56,437 bases of DNA, from positions 1 to 56,437 of the forward strand of contig NZ_JAAGNI010000015.1 in assembly GCF_010550605.1 (NCBI RefSeq), given 5' to 3'. Shown piece by piece: positions 29,701 through 37,288 of the stretch (position 1 is the first letter of the stretch; every line of letters starts with the position of its first letter). Made by a program: the position numbers and the translations under genes. Below the pieces are notes generated by a model. That model was not told the origin of the DNA. It worked only from the letters and a program-made list of their open reading frames with translations, and made no database searches. Origin of the DNA: Streptomyces sp. SID9727 (GTDB taxonomy: Bacteria > Actinomycetota > Actinomycetes > Streptomycetales > Streptomycetaceae).

Positions 29701-32273
29701 CGGCAGGAGGTGAGCCCGGGTCGCCGGTGGTAGCCGAGGGCGACCCCGGTGCCGGCGATGTGGATCTCACCGGGTGCCCCCGGGGGCACCGGTCGCAGCG
29801 CCCGGTCCAGGACGTAGAGGCGGATGTTGTCGACCGGGAAGCCGATGGGGACCACGTCGGACGGCCCCTCGCACTCCCAGGCCGACACGTCGACCGCCGC
29901 TTCGGTGGGCCCGTACAGGTTGGCCAGCGCGCAACCGGGCAGCGCCTCGCGGAAGGCGCTCGCCGTGTCGGGCGGCAGGGCCTCGCCGCTGCACACGACG
30001 CGGCGCAAGGCCGTGCACCGGCCCGCGCCCTCTTCGGCGAGGAAGAGCGGCAGCATCGAGGGGACGAAGTGGGCGACGGTCACGGGCGCGGAACGGATGA
30101 GTTCGGTCAGGTAGGCGGCGTCCTTCTGGCCCCCGGGACGGGCCAGCACGAGACGCGCGCCGGTCATCAGCGGCCAGAAGAACTCCCAGACGGAGACGTC
30201 GAACCCCGCCGGAGTCTTCTGGAGCACCGCGTCCTCGGGGCCGATGGGGTAGCTCCGCTGCATCCACAAGAGACGGTTGACGATGGCGCGGTGGGTGTTC
30301 GGCACACCCTTGGGCCGGCCGGTGGAACCGGAGGTGTAGATGAGGTAGGCGGGATCATCGGGTGCCGGGGGGCTCACCGCCGCCGTGGGAGCGCTCCCGC
30401 GAACCGGGTCGTCGTCTTCGAGGAAGAGGACGGAGGCCCGGCAGCCCTCGGGGACGGGAACGGACCGCTGGGTCAGAAGCACCCGCGCACGGCTGTCGTC
30501 CAGCATGAACGCGAGCCGTTCGGGCGGGTATGCGGTGTCGAGCGGGGTGTAGCAGGCGCCGGTACGCAGGACGGCGAGAAGCGCGGCGACCAGTTCGGGG
30601 GAACGTTCCGCGCCGACGGCGACGACGTCGCCGGGGCCGGTGCCCGTCGCGACGAGCCGGGCGGCGATGCGGTCGGCGGCGGCGTCGAGTCCGGCGTAGG
30701 TGAGACCGCGGTCGCCGGCCGTCACGGCAGTGGCGTCGGGGGTGCGCGCGATCTGGTCGGCGATGAGGGAGACCAGGGTGGCACCGGCCGGGACCGGCGC
30801 CGCCGTGCGGTTGAAGTCCCTGATTTCCCGAGCGCGTTCGCGGTCGGAGAGCAGGTCGAGTCCGGACAGCGGCACATCCGGGTCGCCGGCCACCGCGTGC
30901 AGCAGCCGGTCGAGGTGGGCGGCGAGCCGGGCGATGTCCTCCTCGGCGAAGAGGTCGGTGTTGTAGTTGAAGGCGCCGCGCAGCCCGTCCGGCCACTCCA
31001 TCAGGAAGAGTTCGACGTCGAAGCGGGTGCCCGAGGCACGCAGGCCGTAGGTCTCCACGTCGAGCCCCGGGCCGGCGGTGGCCTGCCGCCCGGTGGCGTA
31101 GTTCTGGACCGCGAGCACCGCCTGGAAGACCGGTGAGCGGGAGACGTCGCGTTCGACGTTCAGCTCGGTGACCAGCTGGGCGAACGGCAGCTCCTGGTGT
31201 GCGTACGCCTCCAGGCAGGTCTCGCGGGTGCGCTCCAGCAGCTCGGCGAAGGTGGGGTCGCCGTCGAGCCGGGCCCGCAGCGCCAGCACGTTGACGAACA
31301 TGCCGACCAGGCCCTCCAGTTCAGGCTCGGGGCGGCCGGCGACGGGTGATCCGACGGCGAAGTCGCGCTGGCCGCTGAACCGGGCCAGGAGTTCCTGGAA
31401 GGCGGCGAGCAGCACCATGTGGATCGTGGCTCCGTGCGCCTTGCCGAGGGCGGCGAGCCGGTCGAGGAGTCCACGCTCCACCTGGAACCCGTAGCCGGCC
31501 CCGTCGAAGGTCTGCCGTGCCGGGCGGGGCCCGGCGGTGGGCAGGACGAGCGGTTCCACTCCGGCGAGCTCGTCCGCCCAGTACGCGACTTCGGCGGTGA
31601 GCGCGTCCCCGCTCAGCCGGTCGCGCTGCCACTGGGCGAAGTCGCCGTACTGCACGGCCAGTTCGGGCAACGGGTCGTCTTCCCCGGCGACGCGGGCCGC
31701 GTAGCGGCGCAGGATCTCGGAGATCAGGATCTCGCTGGACCAGCCGTCGCTGACGCTGTGGTGGACGACGAGCAGCAGGATGTGGTCGCGATCGGTCACG
31801 CGCACGAGCAGGCTGCGCAGCAGAGGACCGGCGGCCAGGTCGAAGGGCTCGGCCCCCGCCTCGTCCACGATCCGGGCCGCGTCCTCCTCGTCCTGAGCCT
31901 CGACGAGGGGCAGCGGCGCGGGCGCGGGCGCGGCGATCTCCAGCACCGGGCGGCCGTCGTCGGTCACCGGGTAGCGGGAGCGCAGCGTCTCGTGCCGGGC
32001 GATGACGGTGTCCAGGGCGTGGGCCAGCGCCTCCCGGTCCAGCTCGCCGCGCAGCCTGCGTGCGACGGGGATGTTGTACGCGGCGGTGCCGGGCGCGAAC
32101 TGCTCCATGAACCACAGGCGTTCCTGCGCGAAGGAGAGCGGCGGCACGGCACCCTCGGGTCTCCGCGGGACGACGGGGCGGGAGGCGCCGGCGCGGCCCG
32201 CTGTGAGCCGGCGGCTGAGCAGGGCGCGCTTGGTGTCGGAGAGACCGGCGGGGGGTGTGGTGGTGTCGCTCAT
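26733..32273 (-). CDS. NRPS C-A(Ser)-T-TE fused to an MFS exporter
   Basis: An 1846-residue protein with five parts: condensation (about 45-470; HHSVSDG at 171), adenylation (about 490-1000; YTSGSTGRPKG at 646), carrier (LGGHSLL, Ser1038), type I thioesterase (about 1100-1355), and a complete MFS transporter (about 1400-1825, about 12 TM segments). Specificity residues read D-V-W-H-V-S-L-V-D-(K), matching the serine code. The thioesterase nucleophile motif is YGHCGVG with Cys1177 instead of Ser; the Asp in LVGDRDP and His1328 in GGHFF complete the triad. The MFS half begins RFLAVVIGQLGSIVG and is of the EntS-like MFS_3 type. A 45-residue Pro/Gly/Asp-rich linker joins them in frame, with no internal start and ribosome binding site seen. 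Presumably the final module, coupling release to export. Confidence 0.93.
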   Translation of the reverse strand: MSDTTTPPAGLSDTKRALLSRRLTAGRAGASRPVVPRRPEGAVPPLSFAQERLWFMEQFAPGTAAYNIPVARRLRGELDREALAHALDTVIARHETLRSRYPVTDDGRPVLEIAAPAPAPLPLVEAQDEEDAARIVDEAGAEPFDLAAGPLLRSLLVRVTDRDHILLLVVHHSVSDGWSSEILISEILRRYAARVAGEDDPLPELAVQYGDFAQWQRDRLSGDALTAEVAYWADELAGVEPLVLPTAGPRPARQTFDGAGYGFQVERGLLDRLAALGKAHGATIHMVLLAAFQELLARFSGQRDFAVGSPVAGRPEPELEGLVGMFVNVLALRARLDGDPTFAELLERTRETCLEAYAHQELPFAQLVTELNVERDVSRSPVFQAVLAVQNYATGRQATAGPGLDVETYGLRASGTRFDVELFLMEWPDGLRGAFNYNTDLFAEEDIARLAAHLDRLLHAVAGDPDVPLSGLDLLSDRERAREIRDFNRTAAPVPAGATLVSLIADQIARTPDATAVTAGDRGLTYAGLDAAADRIAARLVATGTGPGDVVAVGAERSPELVAALLAVLRTGACYTPLDTAYPPERLAFMLDDSRARVLLTQRSVPVPEGCRASVLFLEDDDPVRGSAPTAAVSPPAPDDPAYLIYTSGSTGRPKGVPNTHRAIVNRLLWMQRSYPIGPEDAVLQKTPAGFDVSVWEFFWPLMTGARLVLARPGGQKDAAYLTELIRSAPVTVAHFVPSMLPLFLAEEGAGRCTALRRVVCSGEALPPDTASAFREALPGCALANLYGPTEAAVDVSAWECEGPSDVVPIGFPVDNIRLYVLDRALRPVPPGAPGEIHIAGTGVALGYHRRPGLTSCRFVPDPYGPPGSRLYRTGDLGRRRPDGALEHLGRIDQQVKLRGLRIEPGEIESALRALPPVSEAAVVVREDTPGDKRLAAYLVTAGEEPAPDPQELRTALKRVLPDYMVPASFTALPALPLTPNGKLDRRGLPAPQVHRTSGAARAPGTPAERVLATVWAEVLGLAEVGVDEDFFDLGGHSLLATQVVARARGLLPEAGARPVSVMDLFTCRTVRDLAALADTPEDARGPRRLLHRLTPQAPAGRLRATLVCVPYGGGSAVVYQPVADLLPQGYELWAVAIPGHDVGVTEEHLPFGELAESLAAEIRERVRGPLIVYGHCGVGTALAVATARLLEASGRELEAVYAGAQFPFAKPRGRVLGALSKVASLESLLGNRVYVNWLTGMGVDTSQLDWEQTEFIVGNMRRDSQAAEEYFTGAIADVEAGAPRLRAPLVSLVGDRDPAADFYQERYREWLLLAERSAVAVIDQGGHFFVKYRAAEVAEAVTSVHEAIRAGTTATLPGRSPDAAWWFHAETGPPDGPGADPADGDDTRAPGAPAPGAARFLAVVIGQLGSIVGSALTEFALPIWILLETGSLARFALYSVVAMLPGILVGPLAGAVVDRFDRRKVMLAGDLAAGLSQVAMLGLLLGGALDTWYLYVLLGGLSVALTFQRLAYSSAIPQLVPKRYLGHANGLVQLAFGTAQFVVPLVAVALMAGIGLRGILILDIASYVVAVAVLVCVRFPRTLPWTRREPVVEEIKQGFAYTWRHRGFRSMLLWFAALNLFLSPLFLLVTPLVLSFDTLDGAAAVATAGGAGAVAGGLIMGVWGGPRRHRVRGMLALAGVFALAGAVTGLRADLWVIGAGAFGMSCAIALVNGVYSTIVQVKVPQRFHGRVFALNTMVAWSTLPIGHGLVAPLGARLFDPLLADDGALAGSVGRVLGTGPGRGIGLMYLLCCLVMLALVALALRLPVLARFDRDVPDAEPDDLIGLRERAAALAASAPVPTGADR
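30386..30399. promoter_or_regulatory. near-perfect CebR box inside NRPS-MFS gene
   Basis: TGGGAGCGCTCCCG differs from the CebR recognition sequence at one terminal position. It lies within the A-domain coding region, just downstream (in transcription) of A2-A3. It could act as a roadblock operator or be chance; see the finding on cellobiose control. Confidence 0.35.
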
Positions 32274-35200
32274 GACGGCGTACCGGTTCCTTCCAGGGTG
32301 GCGCCGTCCGAAGCGAGGAGGGCGGCTGCCTCCTCCTCCGACAGGGCGTCGATCTCGGCCATCAGGGCGGCCTCCACCGCCTCGGCGAAGGCGGCGACCG
32401 TGCGGTGGGTGAAGAGGGTGCGCAGGGGGACGGTGAGTTCCGCGGTGGCCCGGACACGGGCGATGACCCGGGTCGCGAGCAGGGAGTGCCCTCCCAGGTC
32501 GAAGAAGTCGTCCAGGGCGCCGACCCGGTCGATGTCCAGCACCTCGCGCCAGATCTCGGCGACCAGTTCCTCCGCCTCGGTGCGCGGGGCGAGGTAGCCG
32601 GCGCGGAGTTCGGGGCGCTGCTCGGGGGCGGGCAGGGCCGCGCGGTCCAGTTTTCCGTTCGGGGTGAGCGGCAGCCGGTCCAGGACGAGGACGGCGGCGG
32701 GCACGAGGTGGGCCGGTAGGAGCGCTCCCACGGCGCTCCGCAACTCCACCGGATCAAGGGCCCCGGCAGCGGGAACGACGTACCCCACCAGCGTGTCGCG
32801 GTGTGCGACGACCGCCGCCTCGGCGACTCCGGGCTGCGCGAGCAGCGCGCTTTCGGTCTCGCCGGGCTCGACGCGGTAGCCCCGCACCTTGAGCTGGCCG
32901 TCCAGCCGGCCCAGGAACTCCAGGGCGCCGTCGGGTCTGCGGCGCACGAGGTCGCCGGTCCGGTAGCGGCGGGAGCCGGGCGGGCCGTACGGGTCGGGGA
33001 CGAAGGCCCGCGCGGTGGCGCCGGGCCGGCCGGTGTAGCCGTAGGTCACCCCGGTGCCGCCGAGGAGGAGTTCGCCCGGGGTGCCGGGCGGGACCGGGCC
33101 GCCGTACTCGTCGCACACGGTGGCGGTGACGCCGCCGATCGGGGTGCCGATGGGCGGGCGGGCGCGGGTGTCCGCGTCGCCGAGGCCGGCGGTGGTGGCG
33201 ATGACGGTGGTCTCGGTGGGGCCGTACGAGTTGACCACGCGCACCCGGTCGCCGAACCGCTCGCGCCAGGCGCCCACGGCGGCGGCCTGGACCTGGTCGG
33301 CGCCCAGGATCAGCAACCGCAGCCCGTCCGGCCAGGCGACGACGTCCGGGTCGCCGACGAGGTGCTGCCAGTACGGGGTGGGCAGGTCCATGACCGTGAT
33401 GTCGGCGGTGAAGTCCTCGGTCAGCTGGTCGGGCAGGGTGGCGCCGGCGTCGGCCACGACGAGGGTGGCACCGGCCGCCAGCGCGGGGAACAGCTCCTCG
33501 GCGCAGGTGTCGAAGCTGAGCGAAGCGCAGTGCAGGACGCGGTCCCGGGCGGTGATCCCGTACCCCTCGCGCATCCAGCGGACCCGCTCGGCCAGCGCCC
33601 GGTGCGGGACGAGGACGCCCTTGGGCTCGCCGGTCGAGCCGGAGGTGTAGACGAGGTACGCGGCGTCCTCGGGGAGGGGCGCGGTCCGGCCCCCCTCCCC
33701 CGGACCGGTGCCGTCGGCGTCCTCCACGTACAGGACGCGGACGCTCCCGGGCAGCTCGGGCGGTGCGGTGGCGCGGGAGGTCAGGACGGTGCGCGCGCCG
33801 CTGTCGGCGACCATGTACGCGATCCGGGCGGGCGGGTAGTCGGGGTCCAGGGGGAGGTAGGCGGCACCGGCGCGCCACGCGGCGAGCATCGCCACGACGG
33901 CCTGCGGTCCGCGCGGCAGCAGCACGCCCACGGTGTCCCCGCGCCGCACCCCTTCGGCGGTCAGCCGTCCGGCGAGCCCGCCCGCCCCGTCCCACAGCCC
34001 GGCGTAGGAGAGCGAGCCGTCGCGCCCGCGCAGGGCCTCGCCGCCGGGGCGTTCGCGTACGGTCCGGGCGATGGCGTCGTGCACGGTGGACGGGCCCTCG
34101 GGCAGGGCGGGGCCCCGCCCGGCCGCGTCCAGCGCGGCGCGCTCGGGCCCGTCCAGCAACGGGAGGAGGTGGACCGGGGTGTCCGGTCCGTCCGCCGCTC
34201 CGCGCAGCAGCGTCTCGAACCAGCGCGCGAGGCGGGCCACCCGGTCCCCGTCGAGCAGGTCCGTGCGGTAGCCGAAGACGGCGACCACGTCGTCGCCGTC
34301 CCGGCGCACGTCGAGGGTGAGGTCGAACTTGCAGGCCCGCATGGAGGGGTCGAGTTCGGTGCAGCCGAGACCGGCGAAGGACGCGTCGCGCAGCAGACCG
34401 GCGTCCTGGGTGTGCACGGTGAGCATCGTCTGGAACAGGGGGGTGCGCCCGGGGTCCCGGTCCAGGCGCAGGGATTCGGCCAGTTCCTCGAAGGGCACGC
34501 GGTCGTGGGTGAAGGCGCCGAGCACCGTGGCGCGGGCCCTGCGGAGCAGGTCGGCGAAGGTGGGCGTGCCGGACAGGTCGGAGCGCAGGACCAGGGTCCG
34601 CGAGAAGTAGCCGATGGCCTGTTCGGCGTCGGGGCCCGAGCGGCCCGCCGTGGGAACGCCCACGCAGAAGTCGCGTTGCCCGGTGCACCGGTGCAGGGTC
34701 GCCTGGTAGGCGGCGAGCAGCACCATGAACGGGGTGCAGCGCCGGGCCCGGGCCAGGGCGTCGATCACGGGTCCGGCGCCGGTGAGGAGCCGGGTGTGGA
34801 AGGCCCCCTCCGGCGAGGGGTGTTCGGGGCGGGGGCGGTCGAGGGGCAGTTCCAGGGCGGGCGCGCCGTCCAGGCGTTCCCGCCAGTAGGCGAGGGCTTC
34901 GCGCGCCTGTGCCTCGTCCGCGTCGCGCTCCTGCTCGGACGGGTGCGCGGGCGGGGCGGGGAGATCGGCGGTGCCGCCCCGGAGGTGTGCGGTGTAGTGC
35001 GCCGCCAGTTCCTCGCGCAGGACGTTGAGCGACCAGCCGTCGGCGATGATGTGGTGCAGGACCGCACACAGGACGTGCTCGGTGTCTCCCGTACGGAAGA
35101 GGGCGACGCGCAGCAACGGACCCCGGGCGAGGTCGAACGCGCGGTTCGTGCGCTCGGCGATCAGCGCTTCGAGCCGGTCGCCTTCACCGCGCACGTCCCG

Positions 35201-35458
35201 GAATTCCACGTTCACCGGGCCCGGCGCGGCCACCAGCGCGGACGGTTCGCCGTCCTCGGCGGGGAAGCGGCTCCGCAGCGCCTCGTGCCGGGCCGTCACC
35301 GCGTCGAAGGCCGCGCGCAGCGCGGGCTCGGACAGTTCTCCGGAGAGGCGCAGGACGAGCGGGATGTTGTACGAGGCGTCGTCGGGGTCCATCTGGTGCA
35401 GGAACCACAGACGTTTCTGGCCACGCGTCAGGTACGACTGGACGGCCTGGGTACTCAT
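32270..35458 (-). CDS. NRPS module C-A-T, predicted basic amino acid
   Basis: A 1062-residue single-module synthetase and the first gene of the operon. Domains are condensation (about 10-430; HHIIADG at 135), adenylation (about 460-960; YTSGSTGEPKG at 604) and carrier (FFDLGGHSLL, Ser992), followed by a short acidic C-terminal tail. Aligned by eye to GrsA, the specificity residues are D-T-E-D-I-G-S-V-I-(K). Acidic residues at the positions equivalent to 239 and 278 are typical of pockets for Lys, Orn or Arg; the exact one is not resolved. No E or TE domain. The ATG has GAGGGAG upstream; the stop overlaps the next ATG (ATGA). A canonical promoter lies at 35629-35657. Confidence 0.92.
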   Translation of the reverse strand: MSTQAVQSYLTRGQKRLWFLHQMDPDDASYNIPLVLRLSGELSEPALRAAFDAVTARHEALRSRFPAEDGEPSALVAAPGPVNVEFRDVRGEGDRLEALIAERTNRAFDLARGPLLRVALFRTGDTEHVLCAVLHHIIADGWSLNVLREELAAHYTAHLRGGTADLPAPPAHPSEQERDADEAQAREALAYWRERLDGAPALELPLDRPRPEHPSPEGAFHTRLLTGAGPVIDALARARRCTPFMVLLAAYQATLHRCTGQRDFCVGVPTAGRSGPDAEQAIGYFSRTLVLRSDLSGTPTFADLLRRARATVLGAFTHDRVPFEELAESLRLDRDPGRTPLFQTMLTVHTQDAGLLRDASFAGLGCTELDPSMRACKFDLTLDVRRDGDDVVAVFGYRTDLLDGDRVARLARWFETLLRGAADGPDTPVHLLPLLDGPERAALDAAGRGPALPEGPSTVHDAIARTVRERPGGEALRGRDGSLSYAGLWDGAGGLAGRLTAEGVRRGDTVGVLLPRGPQAVVAMLAAWRAGAAYLPLDPDYPPARIAYMVADSGARTVLTSRATAPPELPGSVRVLYVEDADGTGPGEGGRTAPLPEDAAYLVYTSGSTGEPKGVLVPHRALAERVRWMREGYGITARDRVLHCASLSFDTCAEELFPALAAGATLVVADAGATLPDQLTEDFTADITVMDLPTPYWQHLVGDPDVVAWPDGLRLLILGADQVQAAAVGAWRERFGDRVRVVNSYGPTETTVIATTAGLGDADTRARPPIGTPIGGVTATVCDEYGGPVPPGTPGELLLGGTGVTYGYTGRPGATARAFVPDPYGPPGSRRYRTGDLVRRRPDGALEFLGRLDGQLKVRGYRVEPGETESALLAQPGVAEAAVVAHRDTLVGYVVPAAGALDPVELRSAVGALLPAHLVPAAVLVLDRLPLTPNGKLDRAALPAPEQRPELRAGYLAPRTEAEELVAEIWREVLDIDRVGALDDFFDLGGHSLLATRVIARVRATAELTVPLRTLFTHRTVAAFAEAVEAALMAEIDALSEEEAAALLASDGATLEGTGTPS
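32717..32730. promoter_or_regulatory. near-perfect CebR box inside first NRPS gene
   Basis: TAGGAGCGCTCCCA matches 13 of 14 bases of the CebR palindrome. It is in the coding region for the C-terminal A-subdomain, about 440 bp before the start of the next gene. Confidence 0.35.
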
Positions 35459-35582
35459 CCGACTCCCTCGGCGCGCACGCCGAGCGGCGTGGTGTGCGGT
35501 TGCTTCAGGTCAATGGGGACGTGTGGAGCATGTGGGGGACGGAGCGACGCGACGGCACGGGGATACCGCGGCGGCCGAACGG

Positions 35583-35599
35583 TCTCGCCAGCGGCGAGA
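35583..35599. promoter_or_regulatory. hairpin in NRPS operon leader
   Basis: TCTCGCC-AGC-GGCGAGA forms a 7-bp stem with a 3-nt loop, about 25-40 nt into the predicted 160-nt untranslated leader of the NRPS operon. The leader also holds a possible 35-codon frame starting GTG near 35610 and ending at 35505. No known riboswitch class is recognised. Confidence 0.3.
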
Positions 35600-35628
35600 T
35601 CCGGTCATTCACGGCTTCAGGTGTTGCG

Positions 35629-35657
35629 ATGTTATGAACAGCACACGCGTCCGTCAA
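35629..35657 (-). promoter_or_regulatory. promoter of the seven-gene NRPS operon
   Basis: On the minus strand TTGACG (35657-35652) and TAACAT (35634-35629) are spaced by exactly 17 bp, a strong match to HrdB-type promoters, in a locally AT-richer stretch. Transcription would start near 35622, giving a leader of about 160 nt before the ATG at 35458. An inverted repeat CACAA-N6-TTGTG at 35673-35688 just upstream of the -35 could bind a regulator. Confidence 0.6.
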
Positions 35658-35854
35658 TGCAAGACCTGTACACACAAACGGAGTTGTGAAATCCGACGAC
35701 GTCCGCGCCCGGCCGGTGAGACCGCTTCCGTCCCCGGCCGGGCATTCATCCCTTCGGCTGGATCTTGGGCACACTTTGCGCCTTTCGCGTCCTTCCGGGT
35801 GGTGAATGGGGGCGTGCGACAGCAAACCCCCGGCCCGAGGAGTGTGGACCATCC

Positions 35855-36457
35855 ATGAACAACGCGGACAGCGCGTCGCAGAGCGTGCAGACGATGTATG
35901 CCGAGCGGTTCGCCACCGATCTCACCGACAACCGTGCGGAGCAGGAGGAACTCACCGCGCAGATCGAGCGGCTTCGGGCCCGCCTGGAGCAGCTCAGGGC
36001 GGACGAGGCCTGGCTGACCGGCATGCAGGCTGCACTGCCGGGAGAGACGGCGCCCCCTCGGCCGCGTCGCGCGCCGCGCACCGGGAAGAAGCCCGCGGAG
36101 GACGACACCCCCGCCGGCACACCCGTCCCGGCCCCCCGGCCCGCCGGACGCGCGAAGGCGAGGCCGCCCCGGGCCAGGGCCGGCGGCAAGAAGGCGGCGG
36201 CCGCGGCAGGTGCTCCCCTGCACCAGCTCATCCGCGTCCTGATGCCCCTGGGCGAACCGCGCCTGGTCCGCGAGGTGCACGCGGACCTGACCAAGGCGCA
36301 TCCGGAGCGCGGCACCTCGGTACAGGTGGTGCGGAACACCCTGGAGACCCTGGTGAGGCGGGGCGTCGTCGGCAAGGGCATCCAGAAGGGCACGGCCCTG
36401 TACACCGCGACCGCGCCGGCCGCGTCCGAGGGCGACGAGACCCCGGCGGCCGGCTGA
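35855..36457 (+). CDS. coiled-coil and winged-helix protein, possible cluster regulator
   Basis: The 200-residue protein has three parts. Residues about 25-65 are a heptad-rich coiled coil (EQEELTAQIERLRARLEQLR). Residues about 66-118 are a disordered Pro/Ala/Lys/Arg-rich linker. Residues about 120-190 look like a winged helix: HQLIRVLMPLGEPRLVREVH and VRNTLETLVRRGVVGKGIQK. The layout suggests a dimeric DNA-binding protein. The ATG at 35855 has GAGGAG 12 nt upstream. It is divergent from the NRPS operon across 396 bp, the usual place for a cluster regulator, but similar proteins also occur outside such clusters. I do not recognise a characterised family; the regulatory role is inference. Confidence 0.7.
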   Translation: MNNADSASQSVQTMYAERFATDLTDNRAEQEELTAQIERLRARLEQLRADEAWLTGMQAALPGETAPPRPRRAPRTGKKPAEDDTPAGTPVPAPRPAGRAKARPPRARAGGKKAAAAAGAPLHQLIRVLMPLGEPRLVREVHADLTKAHPERGTSVQVVRNTLETLVRRGVVGKGIQKGTALYTATAPAASEGDETPAAG

Positions 36458-36478
36458 GAGGCACACGGCCGTGACACG

Positions 36479-36518
36479 CGTCCGGCCCCCGGGGAGCGCG
36501 CTCCCCGGGGGCCGGACG
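36479..36518. terminator. bidirectional terminator
   Basis: A perfect 40-bp palindrome (20-bp arms, 36479-36498 and 36499-36518) sits between the convergent winged-helix gene and the cold-shock gene. Confidence 0.8.
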
Positions 36519-36532
36519 GTGGTACCGCGGCG

Positions 36533-36736
36533 TCAGGCGGCCGTGATGTTCTCCGCCTGCGGGCCCTTCTGGCCCTGCGTGATGTCGAAGGTCACCGCCT
36601 GGCCCTCCTGGAGCTCACGGAAGCCGGTGGCGTTGATGTTCGAGTAGTGAGCGAAGACGTCCGGCCCGCCGCCGTCCTGCTGGATGAAGCCGAAACCCTT
36701 TTCGGCGTTGAACCACTTGACGGTTCCGCTGGCCAT
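36533..36736 (-). CDS. cold-shock domain protein
   Basis: A 67-residue CspA-family protein. The RNA-binding motifs are intact: [20 protein letters not shown] (RNP1) and DVFAHYSNI (RNP2), followed by [20 protein letters not shown]. It binds single-stranded RNA/DNA and acts as an RNA chaperone. The ATG at 36734-36736 follows GAGAGG. The gene is preceded by a long region without genes, consistent with the long untranslated leaders common for csp genes. Confidence 0.95.
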   Translation of the reverse strand: MASGTVKWFNAEKGFGFIQQDGGGPDVFAHYSNINATGFRELQEGQAVTFDITQGQKGPQAENITAA

Positions 36737-37288
36737 GCCGGTGCCTCTCAGTCGATATCGGGAGCCGCACCACGCGGTCCCAGTGGTGTCCTGGCCCGCC
36801 CCCTGCACAGCAAGGCGCCCGCGCCGGAGCACGGGCGGTTTCGGCGAACCACGACTTCCGGCAGTGACGCTACATGGCGAAGCCCCTCTCCACCAGAGAG
36901 CAACGACTTCGCGTCGCGCCGGATGCGGGGGAAAGCCGCTGATGGGGCCGTACTCACCAGGCGTCGGTGGCGGTGGGGACGGCTGCGACGGCGTCACCGT
37001 ACCGGAGCACCGCCCGGGGACCGCCCGGCTCCGGATGGAGCAGTACCCCGCCGGGATGAAAATGGTGCGGCCGGCAGGGGGGCTGCCGACCGCACCGAGT
37101 ACCGCCCCGCCCCGGCCCGGGAGACCGAGGTGGGTGACGGAAAGAGCCAGATCAGCGGACCGTGCCGGACAGTCCGCCCCATCAGGGGCGAAATACGGTC
37201 TGCTGGTCAAGCCCTTCCCGCCACCGTTCTGAACGGGTGCGGAATTCCGGCTGCGAACATTGCCAGGAGAGGACAGCAGGAAGACCGC
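36737..37288. other. 552-bp region without a convincing gene
   Basis: This holds the leader and promoter area of the cold-shock gene (minus strand) and the upstream region of the XRE regulator (plus strand). Open frames across it are low-complexity shadows. I see no RNA gene or repeat that I can name. GC falls slightly toward 37200-37400. Confidence 0.4.

Noticed and set aside
20336..35458. Catecholate siderophore interpretation (enterobactin/griseobactin-like) from Ser module, TE and EntS-like MFS
   Set aside because: No dihydroxybenzoate genes, no siderophore uptake genes and no iron-box palindrome near the promoter were seen; kept only as a distant possibility.
32801..35689. 962-codon plus-strand frame opposite the first NRPS gene
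   Set aside because: Antisense shadow; no domain seen.
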